A DNA stretch of 64,000 bases from an uncultured Lachnospiraceae bacterium (lineage in GTDB: Bacteria > Bacillota > Clostridia > Lachnospirales > Lachnospiraceae): the NCBI GenBank assembly GCA_910587295.1, contig CAJULP010000087.1, positions 62,001-126,000 of the forward strand. Reading direction: 5' to 3'. The notes under the pieces are model-generated. The model saw only the letters and a list, made by a program, of their open reading frames with translations, had not been told where the DNA came from and ran no database searches. Each line of letters opens with the position of its first letter. The stretch's first letter is position 1. A program made the translations under genes and the position numbers. This document shows, one piece after another, positions 7,484 through 15,636 of this stretch.

Positions 7484-8347
7484 ATGATAGATGGGCATAC
7501 AAGGACTTGCGGTTTGATTGGGAATCCGGTGGAACATACACTGTCCCCTTTGATTCATAACACACTGGCAGAGCTGCTTTCTCATCCTCTTGTCTATGTG
7601 CCTTTTCATGTGGAGGACGAAAATGTGCATAAGGCGGTGGAAGGGGCGTATGCGTTAAATGTGCTTGGTTTAAATGTGACCGTGCCCCATAAAAGCCGGG
7701 TGATGAAAAGCCTTGTACAGGTTGATGAGCTGGCGGAGAAGATAGGGGCGGTAAATACCCTGGTCCGCTTTGGAAACGGATTTAAGGGGTACAATACGGA
7801 TATGCCGGGATTGTACCGTGCGTTTTTAAGTGAAGGGATCATGTTAGACGGACAGGAAGTGGTCATTCTTGGGGCAGGCGGTGCGGCAAGAGCGGTGGCC
7901 TTTTTGTGTGCGTCGAAAAATGTGAAGAAAGTTTATCTGATGAACCGTTCCGCGGATAAAGCCGCGGAGGTGGCAAAGGAAGTAAACAGCAAAAGCGGCA
8001 GGGAATGCGTCTGCCCTATGGCGTTGTCGGATCATGGAAAGCTTCCGGAGGGAAGGTTTCTTGCCATACAGGCAACCAGCGTGGGTCTTTATCCGAATGT
8101 GGACGAGGTGGTCATAGATGATGAGGACTTTTACCGGAAGATACACACAGGCTATGACCTGATCTATAAGCCCCGGGATACCCGGTTTATGCAGCTTGTC
8201 AAAAGCCATGGCGGGAGGGCCTGCCACGGGCTTAAGATGCTCTTATACCAGGGGGTCATTGCCTATGAACTTTGGAACGGCGTTTCCGTTCCGGAGGAGA
8301 TTGCGATGCAGGTCTATGGCTTGCTGGATGAAGCGGCGGAACGATAA
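7484..8347 (+). CDS. aroE: Shikimate dehydrogenase
   Basis: AroE reduces 3-dehydroshikimate to shikimate with NADPH. The 287-residue protein shows the shikimate-binding start GLIGNPVEHTLSPLIHN, the catalytic Lys region NVTVPHKSRV, the Asp of YNTDMPGLYRAF, the nucleotide-binding loop GAGGAARA, and the C-terminal GLKMLLYQG. The start MIDGHTRTCGLIGNP matches the usual family start and AAGGA lies 8 bases before it; in-frame ATGs at 7475 and 7478 would instead overlap the yqeG stop. It is first of three shikimate genes in a row (aroE, aroK, aroQ), evidently one operon with yqeG. Confidence 0.95.
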   Translation: MIDGHTRTCGLIGNPVEHTLSPLIHNTLAELLSHPLVYVPFHVEDENVHKAVEGAYALNVLGLNVTVPHKSRVMKSLVQVDELAEKIGAVNTLVRFGNGFKGYNTDMPGLYRAFLSEGIMLDGQEVVILGAGGAARAVAFLCASKNVKKVYLMNRSADKAAEVAKEVNSKSGRECVCPMALSDHGKLPEGRFLAIQATSVGLYPNVDEVVIDDEDFYRKIHTGYDLIYKPRDTRFMQLVKSHGGRACHGLKMLLYQGVIAYELWNGVSVPEEIAMQVYGLLDEAAER

Positions 8348-8369
8348 TTTACCGGATGAGGAAGGCGGG

Positions 8370-8882
8370 ATGATTTTGAAGAACAACATTGTTTTGATCG
8401 GCTTTATGGGAAGCGGGAAGACCAGCGTGGGCATCAGGCTTTCCTATAGTTTGAAAAGGCCTCTGGTCGATACGGATAAGTGGATTGAACAAAAACAAAA
8501 AATGACCGTGGCGGATATTTTTGAGCGTGACGGGGAAAGCGCTTTCAGGCGGTTGGAAACGGAATGCTTAAAGGCGCTTATAAAGGATGCTGACAGGCAG
8601 ATCATTTCAGCAGGCGGCGGACTGCCCGTTAAAGAGGAAAACAGGAAACTCCTTAAGCAGCTAGGAAAGGTGTTTTATTTGAAAGTTTCGCCGGAAACGA
8701 TCTATGAAAGATTAAAAACAGATACCACCCGCCCCCTTTTACAGGTTGCGGATCCCTTAAGACAGATTAAGGCTCTGCTGGAAGAGAGAGAGGGAATCTA
8801 CGAATCCTGTGCGGATGTGACGCTGGAAGTATCAGAAAGTACTTTTGACGAGATCATTGAGCAGATGAAGGGGCTGGTTTAG
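8370..8882 (+). CDS. aroK: Shikimate kinase
   Basis: AroK phosphorylates shikimate at the 3-hydroxyl using ATP. The 170-residue sequence begins MILKNNIVLIGFMGSGKTSVG, holding the Walker A loop, then DTDKWIE (shikimate-binding Asp), FERDGESAFRRLE (shikimate-binding Arg) and the SAGGGLP loop, with TTRPLL as the lid arginine. The length is standard. ATG 8370 follows a GAGGAAGG site; the longer in-frame reading back to 8196 would lie inside aroE. It begins 22 bp after aroE. Confidence 0.95.
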   Translation: MILKNNIVLIGFMGSGKTSVGIRLSYSLKRPLVDTDKWIEQKQKMTVADIFERDGESAFRRLETECLKALIKDADRQIISAGGGLPVKEENRKLLKQLGKVFYLKVSPETIYERLKTDTTRPLLQVADPLRQIKALLEEREGIYESCADVTLEVSESTFDEIIEQMKGLV

Positions 8883-8910
8883 ATGAATAGGACGGAAAGT
8901 GAGACGAGCG

Positions 8911-9360
8911 ATGAAAATATTAGTGATCAACGGACCGAATTTGAATTTTTTAGGGATCAGGGAGAAGGCAGTCTACGGAACACAGGATTATGATCATCTT
9001 TTGAACATGATCGGGGAAAAGGGCCAGGAGTGCGGGATTTCCGTTGAAGTGTTCCAAAGCAACCACGAAGGCGCCATCATTGACAGGATCCAGGATGCCT
9101 ACTTTGACGGGACGGACGGGATTGTGATAAACCCCGGGGCTTATACGCACTACAGCTATGCCATTCATGACGCACTGGCAAGCGTTTCCATGCCTAAAGT
9201 GGAAATCCATATCTCCGATATCACCAAAAGGGAGGAGTTTCGCAAGGTATCCGTCACTGCCCCGGCATGTGATAAGCAGATCTACGGACAGGGGCTTTCG
9301 GGGTATCTGAAGGCGATTGATGCGGTAATGGAGCTTTTAGGGAAAGGGCAGGAGGAGTAA
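8911..9360 (+). CDS. aroQ: 3-dehydroquinate dehydratase, type II
   Basis: AroQ dehydrates 3-dehydroquinate to 3-dehydroshikimate, the step before AroE. The 149-residue protein has the type II signatures: GPNLNFLGIREKAVYG with the catalytic Tyr, the FQSNHEGAIIDRI segment, INPGAYTHYSYAI and EIHISDITKREEFR. The residues for the dodecameric type II enzyme are present. ATG 8911 gives the usual start MKILVINGPNLN; GTG 8899 would add RRA-type residues and cannot be excluded. It follows aroK by 28 bp and ends the shikimate run; the rest of the pathway is elsewhere. Confidence 0.95.
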   Translation: MKILVINGPNLNFLGIREKAVYGTQDYDHLLNMIGEKGQECGISVEVFQSNHEGAIIDRIQDAYFDGTDGIVINPGAYTHYSYAIHDALASVSMPKVEIHISDITKREEFRKVSVTAPACDKQIYGQGLSGYLKAIDAVMELLGKGQEE

Positions 9361-9397
9361 CGGTTACAAAATATTACACAATATCTTGACAAAATAC

Positions 9398-9425
9398 TTG
9401 AATTAATTTCGAGATATAGTAAAAT
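9398..9425 (+). promoter_or_regulatory. Possible promoter of the sortase island
   Basis: The 97-bp gap after aroQ is very AT-rich. The best pair is TTGAAT (9398-9403) and TAAAAT (9420-9425) with 16-bp spacing. A perfect TTGACA at 9386-9391 has no -10 hexamer at normal spacing (the nearest, TATAGT at 9415, is 23 bp away). A promoter here is likely from the context, but its exact position is unsure. Confidence 0.35.
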
Positions 9426-9457
9426 GTAATATATATGTGAAGAAGGAGAGGTGCACC

Positions 9458-10663
9458 ATGTCGGCAGAGAATCTGACAGTAGGGGGCAGACGTTTCCGTA
9501 CTCAGGCAGATTATGCGGCTGCGCTGCGTGACCAGAAGAAGATTGACACTATCAGGTCGCGGATGGATTTAGACGACCCAGGGCAGCTTAAGCAATTGTA
9601 CAAAGAACTGCAAAGTGGGGCATATCGGTTTGAAACGCCCGTAGGGAATGATTTTGACGACGAGATATATGAAAAGATCGAGGCGTTAAAGAAGCGGGGA
9701 GTTACCGAAGAAAATGCAGGGAAGCCTGTAAAAGGGCAAACGGGCAGGCCAAAGAAAACAGAAAGGAAGCCCGGCGCAAAAGCTTCCGGCAAACCTGCAG
9801 GCACCGGCCCGGCAAAGGATCTTACGGAATATGACAAGGATATGCAAAAACAGATTCTTGGAGAACTGAAAAAGCGGGAGCGGAGAAGGCGCCTTATCGT
9901 GGGGCTGGCCTCGCTGGTGGCAGTGGCATGTTTTGGGTATTTTGGAATATATTACTTTTACAGTGTGAGGACCAGCATGGATTATGAGCAGCTTGCATCC
10001 CTTAAGGGAAGCGATGTACTTGCGGTAAATCAGGTCCAGAAACCAAACGAATTTTCCTTACATAAGTCGGCGCTTAAGCTGCCGGATGTGCTGGATGAAT
10101 ATAAAACTTTATATGAAAAGAATAAAAAGCTAATCGGATGGCTCAAAATTGACGATACAATAATCGATTACCCAGTAATGCAGACATCTAACAATGAGTA
10201 TTATCTGGACCATAATTTTAATCAGGAATATGATAAGAACGGGAGCCTTTTTTTGGACTGTGACTGCAGTATTTATCCGCGTTCCACCAACCTGATCATT
10301 TATGGGCATCACATGAAGTCAGGACAGATGTTCGGTCAGCTTCAAAAGTATGCAAAGGAGTCTTATGCACAAAAGCATTCCGTGATACAGTTTGACAGTA
10401 TCTATGAGAAAGCGACATACCAGGTGATGTACGTTTTCCGCTCGCAGGTGTATAATGAAGACGACCTTGTTTTTAAATATTATCAATTCATCAACGCAAA
10501 TTCTGAGGAAGAATTTGATTCTTATATGGAAGAAATGGAAGAGATGAGCCTGTTTGACACGGGCGTTACGGCAAGCTACGGGGACAGTCTGCTGACGTTG
10601 TCAACCTGTGACCATTCGCAGACAGATGGACGGTTCGTGGTGGTGGCAAAAAGAATTCAGTAA
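9458..10663 (+). CDS. srtB: Class B sortase with long N-terminal extension
   Basis: Sortases cut a C-terminal sorting signal and join the protein to the cell wall. This 401-residue transpeptidase has a cytoplasmic N-terminal part of about 140 residues rich in Lys, Gly and Pro, one membrane segment (about 143-167), and an outside catalytic domain. The active site shows the His of IIYGHHM, C384 in TLSTC and R392 (TDGR). The segment VLDEYKTLYEKNKKLIGWLK and the spacing of the motifs fit class B. The long basic cytoplasmic extension is unusual. ATG 9458 is chosen because GTG 9437 lies within the GAAGGAGAGG ribosome site. The next two genes encode proteins with matching TPxTGD signals, so they are its probable substrates. 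Confidence 0.9.
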   Translation: MSAENLTVGGRRFRTQADYAAALRDQKKIDTIRSRMDLDDPGQLKQLYKELQSGAYRFETPVGNDFDDEIYEKIEALKKRGVTEENAGKPVKGQTGRPKKTERKPGAKASGKPAGTGPAKDLTEYDKDMQKQILGELKKRERRRRLIVGLASLVAVACFGYFGIYYFYSVRTSMDYEQLASLKGSDVLAVNQVQKPNEFSLHKSALKLPDVLDEYKTLYEKNKKLIGWLKIDDTIIDYPVMQTSNNEYYLDHNFNQEYDKNGSLFLDCDCSIYPRSTNLIIYGHHMKSGQMFGQLQKYAKESYAQKHSVIQFDSIYEKATYQVMYVFRSQVYNEDDLVFKYYQFINANSEEEFDSYMEEMEEMSLFDTGVTASYGDSLLTLSTCDHSQTDGRFVVVAKRIQ

Positions 10664-10684
10664 CTAAAAGGAGTGTTACAGCAA

Positions 10685-13600
10685 ATGGCTAAGACAACCA
10701 AAAAGAAAAACAGAAAATTAAGAAGACAGATTAGGAAGACGATAGGTGCGCTGCTTATGATTTCCGCAATTACGGTGGCGGCGATTCCGGTGCAGGATGT
10801 AAGTGCGAATCCCAACGATACATCAGAAAGGGTGATCAAGGTTGCTGTTTACAGCGAACATCCTACTACAGGTAACGAAACGACTGATCAGACTTATAAA
10901 AGTTCCGTACCCTATGCAAAGGACAGGACAGATACAACAGGCGGTAAAAACCTGGAGCAGATAATATACACATCCGGAAACGGTTTGTTTCAGTTTGTCT
11001 ATATACGTCCGACAACAACAAATCCCAATAAGGTGGCCATGATCTTAGGGTATAACGGAAATGTTTTAAAAGACAGTACATTAACGATCCCTGACCAGCT
11101 AGAAGCCTTTAAGAAATATTCGGATAACGTGACCAGTGACGGATATTGTCTGGTCAGCAAATTGGATGAGTTTTTGTATTATCAGGTGCAGGAACAGCTG
11201 AAAAATGATGCCGGATACTTGCTCTACGATGTCATTAACTACGAAAATCCGGATACGGGCGCAATAGAGCCGAAGCGGATTGCGCAAAATGAAGCTTACA
11301 AGAAAGAAGGAACGGATGTCTGGGTATATCGCGTGAAAATCGGTGAAACCGGCGAAGGTGATAATAAAGAGCCTGTATACAAGGAATATACGTTAAATCC
11401 TGTTACCGGTCCTGTTTATTATCCCTGCTATTATGATAACAAGCGCCCTGCGGATGATCAGATCTGGTCTAAAATACCTGACGAGCAATTGTATTATAAG
11501 GACGGGAAAAATGATGACGGAACGGATAAGTACGTTGCAGCCGGGGATGATTCCAACCACTGGAAAATTAAGGCAGACGTGGCCTATATTGGTGCGGAGA
11601 CTATAAAAGACGACGGTAACGGCGGCTGGGTATTGGATACTTATATTACAAGTCCAAACCAGGGGGTTTTTAACGGAAACACTAACATAACAAACCTGAA
11701 TATTGGCAGCAATATGCGGGGGATCAGTGACTTTGCTTTTTATAACTGTGGTACATTAAAAGACATTACGCTTGCCAACGGTCTTACCACGATCGGGAAC
11801 GGGGCTTTTGCGGAATGCAGGAATCTCCAAACGTTCAAGATCGAGTCCAATGCGCTTATCGAGGCCATCGGGAAAGACGCTTTTTATAACTGCCGTTCTT
11901 TAAAAGAATTTACGGTTCCTATTGGCGTGAAGGCTTTGGGGGATAACTGTTTTGAGGGATGTGAAAATCTGGGGAAAATCAATTTCCTTGGGGATGGCGC
12001 ATCACAAATGTATCTGCAGACGTTAGGGAATCATATATTTAAGAATTGCACCAGCCTGCCGGAGGTTGAATTTCCGGAAACATATGTGGAAGAAAACTTG
12101 GATATTGACATGTTTAAGGGATGTACATCTTTACAAAGGGTCATTATCCATAATGATAAAATTAACTTTAGCGACTGGCACAGTAAGGATGGAGCAAATT
12201 ATCCGAACTGTACAGAGAATACATGGGATAATTTCAAAAATGAAGTGCCGGATTCCTTTTATTTCGAAGGACCGGAAAATTCCGCTATCCGTGATACGGC
12301 ACATAATAATTCCGTAACCTATAAATACCCGAATCAGGAGCTGTATGAGAGGGTGGAGCAGACCCATGCATATGGCAATAATGATCCGAATTCAAAGACG
12401 GCAAAAGTAATTTATCGGATCAACAATACCGGGGATCTGGTGCATTTCGGAAAGCTTGATGGAACCACGGATGAACCGGATATTTTGGAGATACCTGAAA
12501 AGGTAGGCGCTTTTTCTATCCAGAGGATTGCGGAGGGCAGCTTTAATAATAACTGTTTCCTGAATAAGGTAACAATTCCTGCCTCGGTAACGGAAATAGG
12601 AGCAAATGCGTTTAAAGGATGCCATAATCTTATAACGGTCAGCTATACTGACGCATCAACGATCACTTCAATCGGTGTGGATGCGTTTAAAACCCATGAC
12701 ACTGTTTGTGGGAACAAATGTAATATTGCGGGTGATAAAATAAAGCCTTCAGACTCATATACGCCAACGCTTTATTTTGTAGGTGCAATGCTTAATTCTG
12801 AAACCGGAGCTGACACGGTTCCCTTTCAGTATGCCATGAACGGGAGCAGTAAGATCACTCCTGATAACTGGGGAAGTTTTTGGATTACCTGCCATAGCGG
12901 CTGGCCGACGAATCTGGAAGTGAAATATAATGATGGAGAAGCACAGCTTGTGGGCTATCCGAGAAGAGATCAGATAAATGGCGGCTGGGTTGATGATCTG
13001 CCTTATGTCACCCCGGGAACGCCTAAGGCTGATGAATATAAGGCTATGGTCACAAATGTGACGACTGGAAATCCGACTACCCCGGATGAACAGGCATTTC
13101 TGGGTGCTATCCAGAATGTGGCAATCCCGGCAAGCGTGGCAAGCATCAGACCCGGACTTTTTTCAGGGGTGAATGCGAAAGGTGAGGAAGTGAATGAAGA
13201 CGGCGAAGTGGTTGCCGTTGGCGCAGGTATTGGACCGGATGAGGATCTGTTGTCTGTTCTGATCAATGGTGTGGATGAACTGGAGACCTACACGTTTAAA
13301 AATTGTATTGGTTTAAAGAGTGCGGATGTAATAGGCAGTACTATGATCAATGACTACGCCTTTGAGGATTGTAAAGGGTTAGAACAGGTTACACTTGGCT
13401 CCAAGCTTCAGGATACAGGGAAGCGTCCATTTAAAGGATGTGACAAAATGGCCGGAATCAATTGTATTGATCCTTCCCAGTTTCAATATAAAGACGGTAT
13501 TTTATACCGCAAGATAGCAAGCGGCTTGGAAATTGTGGAATGTCTTGAAAACAGGGGAGCTGTAGGCGGAACCGGATCTTATAATGTAGGTGCGGATAAT

Positions 13601-15628
13601 GAGTTTAATGGGGTGAGCGCTATTAAACCTGAAGCATTTGCCGATTGTGACCAGATTGCACAGGTAGATTTGTCAAAGACCACGATAGATATTATTTCAG
13701 AAGGGTCTTTTATGGGCATGAACATGAACAACATTACGCTTCCTACGACGTTGAAGAGAATTAACGCGGATGCGTTTAAAGGCGGTCAGGCAAAACGGTT
13801 CGTAGTGTATTATAAAGGCGATCCCATCGCAATTGAAGAGGATGCCTTTGAGCCGCTAGACCCTAAGAACAGTATTGTTATTTTCCAGTGCCTTAAGAAC
13901 TCAAATGCGGACTATTATGCAGTGGATTACGATTATATCATTTCCAGTGATGATGAAGTGAAGCAGGAGTTTACGGTGTACATTTATAATGTGCCGGAAT
14001 GGCCTGATATGGATAAGAGCAAGATGGTGCTGCTTGATAAACAGCAGGTGATTGCGGGAGAGGACGCTGTGCTGCCGAAAGATACTCCAACCTGTAATAA
14101 TCCGGAACTTGTTTTCACCGGATGGAGTGAGTACAGGAATATCAATCGTGATACGGATGTGATTGCGATGTATGGTTCTCCCGAATTTACAGTAACCTTT
14201 ATAGATGGTTATGACGGGAAGACGCTTAAGACAGAAACGGTCAAGTATGGCGGAACGGCCACACCTCCCACAGAGGATGAACTTCCGAAGCATCCGGGGT
14301 ATATCTTTATGGGATGGGATAAACCGCATTATAATATAACGGAAAACACGACGATTGTGGCTAAATTTGTAGACGGCTCAGGCGATATTAACAGGTTTAC
14401 GGTTTCCTTCTATCTTACCGAGACAGATGAGAAAGCATGGTGGACTACGCATGTCAGTGAAGGAGAAGTAGTTATGGCTCCCATGCCTCCCGCAAGAGAG
14501 GGGTATACGTTTGTAAAATGGCTTTGGGCGCCGGCATCTTCGGCAACAGGCGTTAAGCAGGATACGTCAGTTTATGCACAGTGGACCACAGGAAGCGGCG
14601 GTAACAACGGCGGCAATAATGGTGGAAACAACAATGGCGGTAATAACGGTGGAAATAACAACGGCAGTAACAATGGGAACAACGGAAGCAATTCCTCGCC
14701 CTCACCTTCCGCTTCACCAACAGCCACACCGGAACCTGGTTCGGATGTGAAGAAATACACGGTTTCCGTATCGGGCGGATCGGGAAGCGGTTCTTATGCG
14801 GCCGGTGCGATCGTGGCAGTGAACGCTTATTACATGGGAGAAGGCCAGGTATTTGATAAGTGGACTTCCTCCACGGCAGGGGTAGGGTTCTCGAACCCTA
14901 ACGCAACATCAGCAACCTTTACCATGCCGGCAGCCAATGTTGCGATTACGGCAACTTATAAGACAGGAAGCGGAGAAAGCACTGCGCCTGGCGGGAATGC
15001 GGGAAGCGGAAGCAGCGGCTCGGGAAGCAGTTCAGGGGCGTCTAGCAGCAATGGAACAGTGGTGGATGTGACGAAACCGGGAATCTCTAACACGAATCTT
15101 GCCGGCGCTACGGTAAGCGGCGCTACGGATAACTTTGTGGTGAAGGTATCGGAGGATCAGGCTGCCACGGATGCGGCGACGGCTGCATTGCAGGCAAGGT
15201 TTGGCGACCTTAGCAGGATTAAATACCTTCCTATGGATATCAGCCTTTATGATTCCACCGGAAGGACCAGGATAGCGGATACTTCAGGGATTACGGTCAA
15301 CCTGACGCTGCCGTTGCCAGATGACCTGGTACAGTATGCGGGGAATAACCGGATAGCGGCTATCTCAAATGGGGCGCTGGAAGACCTGAACGGCAGGTTT
15401 ACTACAGTAGGCGGTGTGCCTTGCGTGAACTTTACGGCAACCCACTTCTCACCTTATGTGATTTATGTGGATACGGCGAACTTGACAGAGGCAACTATTG
15501 ACGCGACGCCAAAGACAGGCGACCCCATCCATCCGAAGTGGTTCCTTGCATTAGGGCTTGCATGTGTTTCCCTGATCTTGTTCTTCAAGCGAGATAAAAA
15601 AGTAGCGATTAAAGCAAAAGCGGCGTAG
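10685..15628 (+). CDS. Giant sortase-anchored surface protein with BspA-type LRRs and InlB B-repeats
   Basis: A 1647-residue cell-surface protein. A Lys-rich signal peptide ends near VSANP. Residues about 330-490, 600-670, 810-925 and 940-1060 hold BspA/LRR_5 repeats (units such as ISDFAFYNCGTLKDITLANG). Three InlB B-repeat (Flg_new type) modules follow at about 1094-1305, with the usual GYIFMGWD and GYTFVKWLW signatures. Then come an Asn/Gly linker (about 1302-1335), a Ser/Pro/Thr stretch, a divergent InlB repeat (about 1356-1428), a Ser/Gly linker, a C-terminal domain (about 1459-1599), TPKTGD (1608-1613), a membrane segment and a basic tail. AAAGGAG precedes ATG 10685 by 11 bases. Such proteins usually bind host or neighbour surfaces; the ligand here is unknown. 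It begins 21 bp after the sortase gene. Confidence 0.9.
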   Translation: MAKTTKKKNRKLRRQIRKTIGALLMISAITVAAIPVQDVSANPNDTSERVIKVAVYSEHPTTGNETTDQTYKSSVPYAKDRTDTTGGKNLEQIIYTSGNGLFQFVYIRPTTTNPNKVAMILGYNGNVLKDSTLTIPDQLEAFKKYSDNVTSDGYCLVSKLDEFLYYQVQEQLKNDAGYLLYDVINYENPDTGAIEPKRIAQNEAYKKEGTDVWVYRVKIGETGEGDNKEPVYKEYTLNPVTGPVYYPCYYDNKRPADDQIWSKIPDEQLYYKDGKNDDGTDKYVAAGDDSNHWKIKADVAYIGAETIKDDGNGGWVLDTYITSPNQGVFNGNTNITNLNIGSNMRGISDFAFYNCGTLKDITLANGLTTIGNGAFAECRNLQTFKIESNALIEAIGKDAFYNCRSLKEFTVPIGVKALGDNCFEGCENLGKINFLGDGASQMYLQTLGNHIFKNCTSLPEVEFPETYVEENLDIDMFKGCTSLQRVIIHNDKINFSDWHSKDGANYPNCTENTWDNFKNEVPDSFYFEGPENSAIRDTAHNNSVTYKYPNQELYERVEQTHAYGNNDPNSKTAKVIYRINNTGDLVHFGKLDGTTDEPDILEIPEKVGAFSIQRIAEGSFNNNCFLNKVTIPASVTEIGANAFKGCHNLITVSYTDASTITSIGVDAFKTHDTVCGNKCNIAGDKIKPSDSYTPTLYFVGAMLNSETGADTVPFQYAMNGSSKITPDNWGSFWITCHSGWPTNLEVKYNDGEAQLVGYPRRDQINGGWVDDLPYVTPGTPKADEYKAMVTNVTTGNPTTPDEQAFLGAIQNVAIPASVASIRPGLFSGVNAKGEEVNEDGEVVAVGAGIGPDEDLLSVLINGVDELETYTFKNCIGLKSADVIGSTMINDYAFEDCKGLEQVTLGSKLQDTGKRPFKGCDKMAGINCIDPSQFQYKDGILYRKIASGLEIVECLENRGAVGGTGSYNVGADNEFNGVSAIKPEAFADCDQIAQVDLSKTTIDIISEGSFMGMNMNNITLPTTLKRINADAFKGGQAKRFVVYYKGDPIAIEEDAFEPLDPKNSIVIFQCLKNSNADYYAVDYDYIISSDDEVKQEFTVYIYNVPEWPDMDKSKMVLLDKQQVIAGEDAVLPKDTPTCNNPELVFTGWSEYRNINRDTDVIAMYGSPEFTVTFIDGYDGKTLKTETVKYGGTATPPTEDELPKHPGYIFMGWDKPHYNITENTTIVAKFVDGSGDINRFTVSFYLTETDEKAWWTTHVSEGEVVMAPMPPAREGYTFVKWLWAPASSATGVKQDTSVYAQWTTGSGGNNGGNNGGNNNGGNNGGNNNGSNNGNNGSNSSPSPSASPTATPEPGSDVKKYTVSVSGGSGSGSYAAGAIVAVNAYYMGEGQVFDKWTSSTAGVGFSNPNATSATFTMPAANVAITATYKTGSGESTAPGGNAGSGSSGSGSSSGASSSNGTVVDVTKPGISNTNLAGATVSGATDNFVVKVSEDQAATDAATAALQARFGDLSRIKYLPMDISLYDSTGRTRIADTSGITVNLTLPLPDDLVQYAGNNRIAAISNGALEDLNGRFTTVGGVPCVNFTATHFSPYVIYVDTANLTEATIDATPKTGDPIHPKWFLALGLACVSLILFFKRDKKVAIKAKAA

Positions 15629-15636
15629 GTGCCTAT

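Noticed and set aside
9386..9420. TTGACA (9386) with TATAGT (9415) as the sortase promoter
   Set aside because: The spacing of 23 bp is too long for a standard SigA promoter.
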